Source: Hyphomicrobiales bacterium (lineage in GTDB: Bacteria > Pseudomonadota > Alphaproteobacteria > Rhizobiales > Rhizobiaceae). Taken from it: 64,000 bases of DNA. The first letter of the stretch is position 1. Each line of letters starts with the position of its first letter. The stretch is from the NCBI GenBank assembly GCA_030456445.1, contig JAKDNM010000001.1:1-64000 (forward strand). The letters are read 5' to 3'. Positions 11,713-21,224 of this stretch are shown piece after piece. Position numbers and translations under genes: made by a program. Under the pieces are notes generated by a model. It was given only the letters and a program-made list of their open reading frames with translations. It was not told where the DNA came from and did no database searches.

Positions 11713-12552
11713 CGTGGCAAACCAGCTGCCATCTTCTTCACACCCGAAGACCGATCCAGCGGTGTGCCCGAATCCGAGATGACCAATGCGCTGACGCAAG
11801 GTCGAGGCACGGACGAGCGCTGGCATATGCGTAAGGACGGCTCCCGGTTCTGGGCTAGCGGAGAGATGTTGCGGTTGCACGACGGGGGGCCGACGGAAGG
11901 TTTTCTTAAAATATTGAGGGATCGAACCGAGCAGAAGAGGGTCCAGGAACTACAGATCCTGCTCAACCAGGAACTGATCCATCGGCTCAAGAACCAATTG
12001 GCGATGGTTCAGGGCATCGTCAACCAGTCTCTGCGGCGCGCTGACGATATCGAGGAAGCCAGATTAGCCATTGGGGAACGACTTGGCGTTCTGGGACGGG
12101 CGCACGAACTGCTGCTCACCGGCATAGGCGAGCGCACCGCGGTGCGAACGGTCGTCGAGAAAGCGATCAACCTTCATGTTGACGGCCATGCCAGCCAGTT
12201 CAGCGTGGAAGGACCGGAGATCCAGGTTGGCCCCCGCGCCGCATTGTCGCTTGCTCTTGTCTTGCATGAGCTGACGACGAACGCCTTCAAATATGGCGCT
12301 CTCTCGAACGAGCGCGGTTGCGTGGAGATAGGCTGGACGGTCGCCGTGATCGAGAATGCGCAGGCGTTCGAATTGTCATGGCGAGAGCGGGATGGACCAA
12401 CCGTCTCTTCTCCGATGACGTTCGATTTCGGATCAAGATTGATCAATGCCGGCATCGCTGGTGCAACCAATCGCGTCGAGATCGATTATGCCCCAGACGG
12501 CCTTCGCTGTTCGCTACATGTATCGATGGCCGATTTCCAATCGGAGAGCTGA
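11713..12552 (+). pseudogene. HWE/HisKA_2 sensor histidine kinase, 5'-truncated PAS region
   Basis: LIHRLKNQLAMVQGIVNQSLR (H-box), LALVLHELTTNAFKYGALS (N-box). In-frame PAS homology (AAFRGKPAAIFFTPEDRSSGVPESEM) extends upstream of the ORF start and runs into a stop (TAG). Confidence 0.75.
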
Positions 12553-12898
12553 GTGACGCATTCCACGTCGAGCAGACGACCCATCGCGCTGGTGGTCGAT
12601 GACGAGCCTTTGATCGAGATGGAAGCCGTCGATCTCTTTCACGATCTTGGCTAAGGCGATCGGCACGCGCAACGCCGACCAGGCGATGCTTATTTTGCGC
12701 GCGAGAGACGACGTCTCGCTCGTCTTCACCGACATCGAAATGCCAGGCACGATGAATGGCCTTGTTCTGGCGGCCAGAACCGCGCCGCCGGATGAAATGC
12801 TGCTGGGCCGCGCGCGGTTCTTGCCGAAGCCGTATGACAGGAAGCAGATCGAGCAAGCATTGGCATCGGGGGCAGCTTCAGGTAGCCTTGCACCATGA
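12553..12898 (+). pseudogene. Response regulator receiver protein, frameshifted and internally deleted
   Basis: Frame 1 VTHSTSSRRPIALVVDDEPLIEMEAVDLFHDLG*; then another frame gives DQAMLILRARDDVSLVFTDIEMPGTMNGLVLAARTAPPDEMLLGRARFLPKPYDRKQIEQAL. Confidence 0.75.
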
Positions 12899-14256
12899 CG
12901 AGTTCGAGCGATGATCCGGTGCTGGATCAATCACTACTCGACGGGAACCGTCCGACGGGCCGCCATCACATCGTCATAGTGGGCGCAGGCTTCGGTGGGT
13001 TGGAGGCAGTCCACCGGCTCGCGGGGGCGCCTGTCGACATTACGCTGATCGACCAGAGAAACCACCATCTGTTCCAGCCGCTGCTCTATCAGGTCGCAAC
13101 CGCGTCATTGGCAACGTCCGAGATTGCATGGCCGATACGTTACCTTTTGCGCGGACGTCCGGAAGTTGAGACCTTGCTCGCGACGGTACTTGGCGTCGAT
13201 ACGGATGCCCGTCGTGTGATGCTCGATGGCGGCGAAGCCGTCTCCTACGATACGCTCGTTCTCGCCACCGGTGCCAGGCATGCCTATTTCGGCCATGACG
13301 AATGGGAGCCGTTTGCTCTCGGCCTGAAAACGCTCGAGGACGCCACGACGATCAGGCGTCGTATCCTGCTCGCCTTCGAGCGTGCGGAACGCGAAACCGA
13401 TCCGCGCCGACAGGCCGCGCTCTTGACCTTCGTCATCATCGGCGCCGGCCCCACCGGCGTGGAACTCGCCGGCACAATCGCGGAATTGGCGCGCGATACG
13501 CTGGCGCCGGATTTCCGCAACATCGACACGAGGAAAGCCCGCATCGTTCTCATCGAAGCTGGTTCGCGCGTATTGGCGGGTTATCCCGACGATCTGTCCG
13601 CCTATGCGCAACACTCGCTCGAAAGCCTTGGTGTCGAAGTCGAACTCGACCAACCCGTCACCGACTGCACGGCTGAAGGTGTCGTCTATGGCGGTCGAAG
13701 CCTGGCAGCCAAGACCATTATCTGGGCTGCCGGCGTGCAGGCCTCTCCCGCCGCCGAATGGCTCGGCGCGCCAGCCGACCGCGCCGGACGACTATTGGTC
13801 CTTCCTGACCTCACCATTCCCGGTCACCCGGATGTCTTTGCGATCGGCGATACGGTGACGATACCCGGTCCAGATGGAAAGCCGGTCCCCGGTATCGCGC
13901 CCGCCGCGAAACAACAGGGGCGCCACGTCGCCGAATCCATCAAGGCTCGGCTACGCGGTGACGCCGCTGTTCGTCCCTTCCGCTACCATCACGACGGCAG
14001 CCTGGCGCAGATCGGCAAGCGCCGTGCCGTAATCGACTTTGGCTGGATCAAGCTCCGGGGCTCTCTCGCTTGGTGGATCTGGGGCATCGCGCACATCTAT
14101 TTTCTGATCGGCGTGCGTAACCGGCTAAGCGTCGCGCTGTCCTGGTTGTGGATATACGCGCGCAACCAGCGCAGCGCCCGCCTGATCACACAGGGCCAAA
14201 AGGACAACATAGTGGCTGAGAGACCTACCAATAGCTCGCCGACGAACCCACATTGA
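12895..14256 (+). CDS. ndh: Type II NADH dehydrogenase (NDH-2), FAD-dependent
   Basis: HIVIVGAGFGGLEAVHRL, NHHLFQPLLYQVATA, IIGAGPTGVELAG, FAIGD, APAAKQQGRHVA. Confidence 0.9.
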   Translation: MTSSSDDPVLDQSLLDGNRPTGRHHIVIVGAGFGGLEAVHRLAGAPVDITLIDQRNHHLFQPLLYQVATASLATSEIAWPIRYLLRGRPEVETLLATVLGVDTDARRVMLDGGEAVSYDTLVLATGARHAYFGHDEWEPFALGLKTLEDATTIRRRILLAFERAERETDPRRQAALLTFVIIGAGPTGVELAGTIAELARDTLAPDFRNIDTRKARIVLIEAGSRVLAGYPDDLSAYAQHSLESLGVEVELDQPVTDCTAEGVVYGGRSLAAKTIIWAAGVQASPAAEWLGAPADRAGRLLVLPDLTIPGHPDVFAIGDTVTIPGPDGKPVPGIAPAAKQQGRHVAESIKARLRGDAAVRPFRYHHDGSLAQIGKRRAVIDFGWIKLRGSLAWWIWGIAHIYFLIGVRNRLSVALSWLWIYARNQRSARLITQGQKDNIVAERPTNSSPTNPH

Positions 14257-14392
14257 TCACCGTATTTTGGTTTCAATGGAAGCAGCCGGAAAACTAAGAG
14301 AACCGCGTTTCCAGAGAAGGCCTACCCGGTCAATTTCTTATCTCCAGAGGGCACACTTCATTTGGCTCTCAATCCCACACGGGCCGGCCCAA

Positions 14393-14830
14393 TCAGGCTG
14401 CGAGGCCCAGCCGCCGGCGAAGCGCGCCAGCGCGCGGGAGGGTATCGGCGAGGCTACGGGCGTCGAGCGTCGAGAAGAACGCCTCTTGCGCCTCGGCCAT
14501 GAGCGGTGAGAGGCCGCACACGGGGGCGATGACGCACGTTACGGTGCCGTCTCGCAGGCACTCGACGGGTCCCGACCCTGCCTCCGCTCGACGCAGCACA
14601 TCGCCGATCGATATCTCCGCCGGCGGTCGTGCGAGGCGCATCCCACCGCCTCGCCCGCGCGAAGTCTTCACGAATCCTTCACGGCCAAGGAACTGCACGA
14701 TCTTGGCGATATGGTCGAAGGACAGCCGATAACGCTCAGCAATCTCGCGCGCCGGCACCTGCCGGTCGCCGGCGACGGCGAGGTACATCAGGATGCGGAG
14801 CGCATAGTCGGAATAGAAGGTGAGATGCAT
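14393..14830 (-). CDS. Rrf2-family Fe-S regulator, NsrR/RirA-like
   Basis: MHLTFYSDYALRILMYLAV..., HTH, and C-X7-C-X5-C cluster motif (ECLRDGTVTCVIAPVC). Confidence 0.88.
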   Translation of the reverse strand: MHLTFYSDYALRILMYLAVAGDRQVPAREIAERYRLSFDHIAKIVQFLGREGFVKTSRGRGGGMRLARPPAEISIGDVLRRAEAGSGPVECLRDGTVTCVIAPVCGLSPLMAEAQEAFFSTLDARSLADTLPRAGALRRRLGLAA

Positions 14831-14880
14831 GAGAGCCTTTTTGATACGGAAGCATTGACAGCGCAAGGTTTGGAATATTA

Positions 14881-14903
14881 AATCGGTATTTACGATACTG
14901 ATT
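14881..14903. promoter_or_regulatory. Candidate operator for the divergent Rrf2 regulator / norS-like operon
   Basis: Inverted repeat AATCGGTAT-N5-ATACTGATT (8/9 bp arms) in the divergent intergenic region. Confidence 0.45.
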
Positions 14904-14968
14904 ATAGCGGGCAGATCACAAGCAGGCATATTAGTTACCGAACAAGCAAAGCGCGGGAGGGACACGCG

Positions 14969-15466
14969 ATGCAGATGACGGTTCTAGCATTAAGCCTCAT
15001 TCTCATGGCCGTTATTGCCTGGGCTTTCCTCTCTGCGGCGCGTGCCGCGGGCACCGGGTCGATCGCCACAAACACCGAATCCCGGCGCAAATGGCTCATC
15101 GTGGGGCTCGTGGTCGTCGGCGTCGCGGTCACCGCGCTTTCGCTCCGGCCTTGGCCCCTTGCCGTGGCGGCAACGTCAGCCGTCGTCAACGTCTCCGGCG
15201 GGCAATGGTACTGGGAGATCGACACCGACAAGGTGCCGCTGGGCCAGCCGGTGGCGTTCAACGTCCATACAGTCGACGTGAACCATGGCTTCGGGGTAAT
15301 GGACGAAGCCGGGCGCATGCTGTTCCAGGTTCAGGCCATGCCCGGCTACGTCAACCAGGTGGAATACACCTTCGATACCCCCGGCTCCTACCACGTGGTC
15401 TGCCTCGAATATTGTGGCGTCGCGCATCACGACATGGCCACCGACTTCACCGTCGCGTCCGAATGA
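14969..15466 (+). CDS. CuA-type heme-copper subunit II (NorS-like)
   Basis: N-terminal TM helices, GQWYWEID, VDVNHGFGVMD, CuA motif CLEYCGVAHHDM. Confidence 0.85.
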   Translation: MQMTVLALSLILMAVIAWAFLSAARAAGTGSIATNTESRRKWLIVGLVVVGVAVTALSLRPWPLAVAATSAVVNVSGGQWYWEIDTDKVPLGQPVAFNVHTVDVNHGFGVMDEAGRMLFQVQAMPGYVNQVEYTFDTPGSYHVVCLEYCGVAHHDMATDFTVASE

Positions 15467-15476
15467 GGGATCCCGC

Positions 15477-16928
15477 ATGACCGCCATCGTCGAAACGCGC
15501 GGCGCTGCCGCTATCGTCCCGCAAACAGGCGCCGTGAAGCTGACCATGCTGCTGGCCGGCGTCGTGATCCTGCTCATGATGATCTTCGGATTGACCATGC
15601 GCGCCGCACAGGGCGGGCTGATCCAACTCGATCCGGCGCTGTTCTACCAGATCATGACCGCACACGGGGCGGGAATGGTCGGCGCTGCCGGGCTCACCGG
15701 CGCCGCGATCCTCTGGTATTTCACCGGACGTTACGTGGAACTCCTGCCCGGTGTTTTCTGGGCCTTTCTGGGGCTCTTCCTGCTCGGCGTGGTCCTTATC
15801 CTCGGGGCGATCTTCGTGGGCGGTTACGCCGGGGCGTGGACGTTCCTGTATCCATTGCCGGCCATGTCGGGCGGGCTGTGGGCGCCCGGAGCGGCGATCA
15901 TCTTCCTGCTGGGTTATGTCTCGATCGGCGTGGGCTTCCTGCTGCTCCACCTGGAAGTGGGGCGCAAGCTGATTGGCGCCTATGGCGGTATCGGCGGGGC
16001 ACTGGCATGGCCGGTGGCCTTCGGCAACGGTCGCCCGGAGGATGCGCCGCCGGCCACCGTAGTCGCCGCCATGGCCTCGACCATCTTCAATACGCTCGGC
16101 ATCGTGGTGGGCGCGGCCGTGCTGGTGGCCAGCATCGTCAACCTCGCTTTTCCGGCCTTCGCCGTCGACGCGCTCCTGGCCAAGAACATGATCTTCTTCT
16201 TCGGCCATGTGTTCATCAATGCTGCGATCTATATGGCGGTGATCGCGGTCTACGAGATCGTGCCGGAATATACCGGCAAACCGTGGAAGACGACGCGGAT
16301 GTTCGCCATCGCCTGGACGGTGGTGCTTCTGTTCGTGCTGGCGGTCTACCCGCACCACCTGATGCAGGATTGGGCGATGCCGGTCTGGGCGGTGGTGATG
16401 GGGCAGATCGTCTCCTATTTCTCTGCCATTCCGCTGATCGCCGTCACCGCCTTCTCGCTTCTGGTCTATCTGCGCGGCGCCAAGTCGATGCGCTGGGACC
16501 TGGCCTCGGCGCTGCTCGTGCTCGGCGTCGCCGGCTGGACCGCGGGTTCGGTGCCCGCCGTCCTCGACGGCATGATCGTGGTCAACAAGGTGATGCACAA
16601 CACCCAATGGGTGCCGGGGCACTTCCACACCTACCTGATACTTGGCGAAGTGGCGATGGCCTTCGGTTTCATGGCTTGGCTCGCCAGGCGCGGGGACGAG
16701 GGGCTCTCCGGTCTGCCGGGCGCCTTCTTCTGGGCCTACGCGGCGGGAGGAACGGGATTCGTCGTGATGTTCCTGATCTCAGGGGCAATGTCGATCCCGC
16801 GCCGCTGGGCGGTGCATCTGCCGCAATGGCACTTGCAGGCGCAGATCGCGTCCGCCTTCGCGGTGTTGATCATTCTGGCGACGGCGGCCCTCCTGCTGCG
16901 CTACCTGATGCGGGTCGGAAAGGGCTGA
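15477..16928 (+). CDS. Heme-copper oxidoreductase subunit I, probable sNOR-type NO reductase (NorY-like)
   Basis: Six-His set: TAHGAGM, FFGHVFIN, YPHHLMQDW, WVPGHFHTYL. The helix VI H-x3-Y of A/B-type oxidases is H-VFI-N here. Confidence 0.82.
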   Translation: MTAIVETRGAAAIVPQTGAVKLTMLLAGVVILLMMIFGLTMRAAQGGLIQLDPALFYQIMTAHGAGMVGAAGLTGAAILWYFTGRYVELLPGVFWAFLGLFLLGVVLILGAIFVGGYAGAWTFLYPLPAMSGGLWAPGAAIIFLLGYVSIGVGFLLLHLEVGRKLIGAYGGIGGALAWPVAFGNGRPEDAPPATVVAAMASTIFNTLGIVVGAAVLVASIVNLAFPAFAVDALLAKNMIFFFGHVFINAAIYMAVIAVYEIVPEYTGKPWKTTRMFAIAWTVVLLFVLAVYPHHLMQDWAMPVWAVVMGQIVSYFSAIPLIAVTAFSLLVYLRGAKSMRWDLASALLVLGVAGWTAGSVPAVLDGMIVVNKVMHNTQWVPGHFHTYLILGEVAMAFGFMAWLARRGDEGLSGLPGAFFWAYAAGGTGFVVMFLISGAMSIPRRWAVHLPQWHLQAQIASAFAVLIILATAALLLRYLMRVGKG

Positions 16929-16932
16929 GCAC

Positions 16933-17535
16933 GTGCATCCGTTGGTTGCCAGCCTTGCCGTCCTGCTCGCCGGCGGCGCTGTGCTGTGGCAAGCGACCGA
17001 CGGGTTTGCGGCTCTGACGACCGAGCGCGCTCGGCGTCTCAGCGCCCTCACCGACATGCCCGCCGTGCCCGCCTTCCCGGTCGAGACGATGACGGGCGAG
17101 CGGCTCTTGCTGCCACCGCAAGACCGGAAGGCGACGGTTGTCGAGTTCATCTACACCAACTGCCCCACCATCTGTCAGGCGGCGGGAGCAGAGATGGCGC
17201 GCTTGCGTGACCGCTTGGCCAACGAGCCGTTCGCGGGGCGTGTGCGGCTGGTGTCCCTGTCCTTCGATCCCACGCGCGATACGCCCGGGCAGATGGCGGA
17301 ATACGGCCGCTGGCATGGCGCCGACGGCCCGATCTGGACGGTGGCGCGACCGGAAGACGACGCCCTTCCTGCCTTGCTGGAAGCCTATGGAGTGACGGTC
17401 ATCCCTGACCGCGCGGGCGGCTTCACCCACAACGCCGCGCTGCATGTCGTCTCGCCCGATGGGCGGCTGACGGCGATCCTCGACATGGACGACATCGACG
17501 GAGCCGAAAAGGCGCTCGAGAGAGCCTTGCGATGA
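16933..17535 (+). CDS. SCO1/SenC family copper chaperone-like protein
   Basis: VVEFIYTNCPTICQAAGAEM (CxxxC-type copper site), SFDPTRDTPGQM. Confidence 0.88.
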   Translation: MHPLVASLAVLLAGGAVLWQATDGFAALTTERARRLSALTDMPAVPAFPVETMTGERLLLPPQDRKATVVEFIYTNCPTICQAAGAEMARLRDRLANEPFAGRVRLVSLSFDPTRDTPGQMAEYGRWHGADGPIWTVARPEDDALPALLEAYGVTVIPDRAGGFTHNAALHVVSPDGRLTAILDMDDIDGAEKALERALR

Positions 17536-18149
17536 ACGCGCGCCTTGTCTGGGCCACGGGCCTGATCGCCGTCGCCGCGTTGTTTCGCAACTCGCTTGAG
17601 GCCATCCCCTTGACCCATATGCTGGTGCAATTGCCCGTCCTTGCGCTGGCCGGCGCGCTCACCGCCCCATACTTGCGCTTCGGGCGGGGCGACTGGAACC
17701 GTGGCGGCTGGCCCTGCCTGCTGGCGGCAGGGTTCGGAATTGCCTTCTGGATGCTGCCGCGCAGCATCGACGCGACGCTGGCCGATATCCGCTGGGAGGT
17801 CGCGAAGTTTCTGACCTTGCCGCTTCTGGTGGGGCTGCCGCTGGCTGCCGGATACGCGCGCGCGCACCCGCTCACCCGTGCCGTGATCAAGGCGCAGACC
17901 GTATCGATGTTGGCGGTGATGGCCTTTCTCTACACCCACGCGCCGATGCGGTTGTGCAACGCCTATCTGGCGGAAGACCAATATCGACTGGGCATCGGCT
18001 TTCTCGCACTCGCCTTTGCCCTCGCCGCCGCCTGGACCACTCCGTTGCTGTTTGCGACCCGGCAACAAGCTTCTGGCCGTCAGCCTGGCGCCGGAGGAAG
18101 CAGGGGAACCGTCGATGACAGCAAGGAGGAAACACTATGCGTGCAATAG
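17532..18149 (+). CDS. Multi-pass membrane protein (orf1-like, of norSY-senC-orf1 type clusters)
   Basis: Several hydrophobic segments; start overlaps the senC stop by 4 bp; position after senC. Confidence 0.65.
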   Translation: MNARLVWATGLIAVAALFRNSLEAIPLTHMLVQLPVLALAGALTAPYLRFGRGDWNRGGWPCLLAAGFGIAFWMLPRSIDATLADIRWEVAKFLTLPLLVGLPLAAGYARAHPLTRAVIKAQTVSMLAVMAFLYTHAPMRLCNAYLAEDQYRLGIGFLALAFALAAAWTTPLLFATRQQASGRQPGAGGSRGTVDDSKEETLCVQ

Positions 18150-18517
18150 CGATACTTGGCGCTCTATTTACAGCCACACTGATGACAGGCCATGCCCTGG
18201 CGCAGGATGCCGCCGCCGGCGAGAAGGTCTTTAACAAATGCAAGGCCTGCCACGACGCCGCACAGGACAAGAACAAGATCGGACCATCGCTCCACGGCGT
18301 TATCGGCCGCACCGCCGGCACGCATGAAGGGTACAAGTATTCGCCCGCCATGATCGAAGCGGGCAAGTCGGGCGTGGTCTGGGACGAGGCCACGCTGACC
18401 AACTACCTCCACGATCCCAAGGCGACGGTCAAAGGCAACAAGATGGCGTTCCCCGGCCTGAAGAGCGACGAGGACATCGCAAATGTCATCGCCTATCTGG
18501 AGCAGGAATCACAGTAG
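18137..18517 (+). CDS. Class I c-type cytochrome (c2/c550-like) with signal peptide
   Basis: MRAIAILGALFTATLMTGHALAQ; CKACH heme motif; NKIGPSLHGVIGRTAG; NKMAFPGL Met ligand region. Confidence 0.93.
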   Translation: MRAIAILGALFTATLMTGHALAQDAAAGEKVFNKCKACHDAAQDKNKIGPSLHGVIGRTAGTHEGYKYSPAMIEAGKSGVVWDEATLTNYLHDPKATVKGNKMAFPGLKSDEDIANVIAYLEQESQ

Positions 18518-18619
18518 TCTGTTTCGCCCCGTTCTGCTGGGGTAGTGCGGCGGGCATCCCGTCCGGCTTCGTTGGCGGATAGGGTCGCAGGCACGCGGAA
18601 CCCGAAGAATGCCGTATCG

Positions 18620-18667
18620 TTCGGACACACCCTGTCAATGTCCGAAATTTACATCATACTTCGGACG
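18620..18667. promoter_or_regulatory. Candidate operator of the DUF6088/AbiEi-like remnant
   Basis: TTCGGACA (18620-18627) and TGTCCGAA (18639-18646), perfect 8-bp inverted repeat, plus a third TTCGGAC at 18660. Confidence 0.5.
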
Positions 18668-18679
18668 TGCTCTACTAAT

Positions 18680-19080
18680 CGACCTCCGATCTTCGTTCCC
18701 GGCTCAAGGCGCGCATCGACGCGACACCGGCAGCGGTTTGGACGCCCAGTGATTTCGTGGACTTGGACAACCGCGCGGCAGTCGACAAGACGCTGCAGCC
18801 CCTCATCGCGACCGGAGAGCTGAGACGGATTGATCCGTGGGCTCTATGACCGTCCTCGAAACAGTAATCTCACCGGCAAGCCGATGGTCCCCGACTACCG
18901 CTCCGTCATCAGAGCAATGACGCGGCGAGACCAGGCTCGCGTCGTGGTAGACGGTATGACCGCTGCGAACGATCTCGGCCTCACCACGGCCGTCCCCGCA
19001 CGCATCGAGGTTCTTGTAGACGCCCGCCTGAAACCAATATCGCTTGGAAAGCAGGTCATCCATTGGCTACGATGTGGGAT
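18680..19080 (+). pseudogene. DUF6088/AbiEi-like antitoxin or regulator, frameshifted
   Basis: Frame A: RLKARIDATPAAVWTPSDFVDLDNRAAVDKTLQPLIATGELRRID; after a 1-nt shift near 18835, frame B: RGLYDRPRNSNLTGKPMVPDYRSVIRAMTRRDQARVVVDGMTAANDLGLTTAVPARIEVLVDAR. Confidence 0.7.
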
Positions 19081-19368
19081 ACGCTGCATTCTGACACCTC
19101 TGGTGTCCGACCCACGACAAGCCATCGGCCCAACCTATCACCTGCTCTCTGTTCGCGAGCCAAGGCAGATTTCAGCGTTTAAGTGCTCGGCTCTTATCGA
19201 GACGGCATTGAGGACGAAGCTTGACCGAGCGGGTGGCCTGCGGAGACGACAATAAGCAAACTAGACATGGAGACGGCCAATCCACTCGATGTTGGTCTCG
19301 TGGTTACCCCCCAAAGGAACTCTTTTCGTACTCTGTGGGTGGAAACAGAGGGAAGTTACCGGATTTCA

Positions 19369-20697
19369 CTATCCCCCAACGGCGCCGCTGCTCTGCTGGA
19401 GTAGAGCGTAGCAGTCCATATTCTTCTGCTTGAGAACGCCGCACGCGCCCCACGCTTCGGACTTGGCATCAAAACCGGAATATCGGGCTCGAAAATATAC
19501 ATTTCCGTTCTTCGTAAAGCTCTCGGTAAAGGCTGAAGCGTCGGCAAGCAGTCGTGGTGCCTTGCGTGCTGCCCTCGAAAGAACTTTGCGTGCAGCCTCC
19601 TGGTCCGGCATAGATCCTATCTGGATCACCCATTCACCGTCACGCGTCGAAGCTGTGCTCATCAAATCGATATCGTCAGGCGGACGTGCCTGTGCGACGG
19701 CCGCGTCCCCGATTGCTTTGCTGATGGTAACCGGTTCTGCCGCGATTTCACGTGTCGGATTGTAGGAGGGAAGCGGGATATGACCGGCTGGGATCAAGGA
19801 AGCGATGAGCGCGCTCTCGCCACCGCGATCGATACGAAAGCGATCGCGGCCGGTGGAAGCTTTCGGCAGATAGCGGCTGATGAGATGCCTCATATGAGCA
19901 TCACGGCTCCTGCCGGTGCGACCGCCCATCACCACGGCGACAAGACTACGGCCACGGACTTCAACCGACGAGACGAGATTGAAGCCTGATGCGTTGGTAT
20001 AGCCGGTCTTGATACCGTCGACGCCCTTGACCCGGCCAAGCAGCTTGTTGTGGTTGCCGAAGCGCCGGCCCTTGTACTTGAAAGACTTGGTGGTGAAGTA
20101 GCCATAGTAGCGAGGATGATGATCGCGTAGCGCCATGCCTAGGCGCGCCATATCGCGCGCGGTTGTCTTTTGCGCCTTGTCGGGCAACCCGTTGGCGTTC
20201 CTGAAAGTGGTCGAACTCATCCCCAGCTGCCGCGCCTTTTCCGTCATCATACGCGCAAAGCCGGCTTCCGAACCGCCAAGGAACTCGCCGATAGCAGTCG
20301 CTGCATCATTCGCTGATTTCGTTACAAGGGCCAGGATGACCTGTTCCACCGTAATGGTCTGGCCAGGCCTCAGCCCCAGTTTAGAAGGAACCTCGCTGGC
20401 TGCGTTGTGCGACACCGGTATCTTCGTACTCTCTACTATCCGGCCGCTTTCAAGCGCGTCGAAGGCAAGATAGAGCGTCATCATCTTGGTGAGAGAAGCG
20501 GGATAGCGTGGCGCATCCGCATGGCTTTTGTAAAGCGTCTTGCCGGTCTTCGCATCAATGACAATACCGGCATATCTTGAATTCGCTTCTACCGTCGAAG
20601 CAGCCCCGACGCACAGTAAGATCGTGACCAGAAGCCCCAACACGGCTTTCGACAATGACGCCGGCAGCCCGGCAAACTTCTTCAATGACTGATGCAC
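19369..20697 (-). CDS. D-alanyl-D-alanine carboxypeptidase (peptidase S11) with C-terminal SPOR domain
   Basis: YPASLTKMMTLYLAF (SxxK), KSANDAATAIGEF (SxN), DGIKTGYTNASGF (KTG), and a SPOR-like tail. Confidence 0.93.
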   Translation of the reverse strand: MHQSLKKFAGLPASLSKAVLGLLVTILLCVGAASTVEANSRYAGIVIDAKTGKTLYKSHADAPRYPASLTKMMTLYLAFDALESGRIVESTKIPVSHNAASEVPSKLGLRPGQTITVEQVILALVTKSANDAATAIGEFLGGSEAGFARMMTEKARQLGMSSTTFRNANGLPDKAQKTTARDMARLGMALRDHHPRYYGYFTTKSFKYKGRRFGNHNKLLGRVKGVDGIKTGYTNASGFNLVSSVEVRGRSLVAVVMGGRTGRSRDAHMRHLISRYLPKASTGRDRFRIDRGGESALIASLIPAGHIPLPSYNPTREIAAEPVTISKAIGDAAVAQARPPDDIDLMSTASTRDGEWVIQIGSMPDQEAARKVLSRAARKAPRLLADASAFTESFTKNGNVYFRARYSGFDAKSEAWGACGVLKQKNMDCYALLQQSSGAVGG

Positions 20698-20926
20698 CCG
20701 CCCGTCCGTCGTCCCTCTTCATGAACTGAAGCCGAACGAGCCGGCCGCGAGAGTGCAAAGCTAGGCAGCCATCGTTACGAATTGCTTAAGGCATTGCTAA
20801 CGCGAGAGTTCAAATTGTCTCGCTTATCCCTGAATTTCAGGCTCACGTGGCGGCTTTTGGGAGGCGAGGGCATCCGATCTTACCCATACGGCAAACTTAC
20901 CGTCCGAAATTGTGTTTCGGCGTGCA

Positions 20927-20980
20927 AATTTGACCCCGTATTTGGGGTAATCGGCATCCAATTTGACCCCCCAATTTTAA
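20927..20980. repeat. Possible IS21-like terminal remnant: direct repeats of (C)AATTTGACCCC
   Basis: gcaaatttgaccccgtatttggggtaatcggcatccaatttgacccccc; no transposase ORF adjacent. Confidence 0.3.
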
Positions 20981-21224
20981 TTGAGATGGGCCCATCGTTC
21001 AGCTTTTGAACGGATGGCCAGGGGATGAAGTCAGTGGATACGATAGCCAGGGTAAGGCGCGCCTCTCATGTTCAGGGATGGTCGGTAAACCGAACGAAAG
21101 CGCTATCCTATCACCAAGCTCGAGTGCCCGCTGGTCAGTCGCGATTCCGTAGCGCCTTCAGCGCACGGGCTTCGTTCTGGATTGGGTTGAGGGTTAGCTG
21201 TGCCTGGACCTCCACGTCGGTCCG

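Noticed and set aside
15447-16628. 393-aa minus-strand ORF and 15836-17017 plus-strand ORF over subunit I
   Set aside because: Both are alternate-frame shadows of the heme-copper subunit.
14969-16928. Annotation as an ordinary cytochrome c oxidase
   Set aside because: Gene order and the helix VI Asn in place of Tyr favour an NO reductase; kept as the alternative to test.
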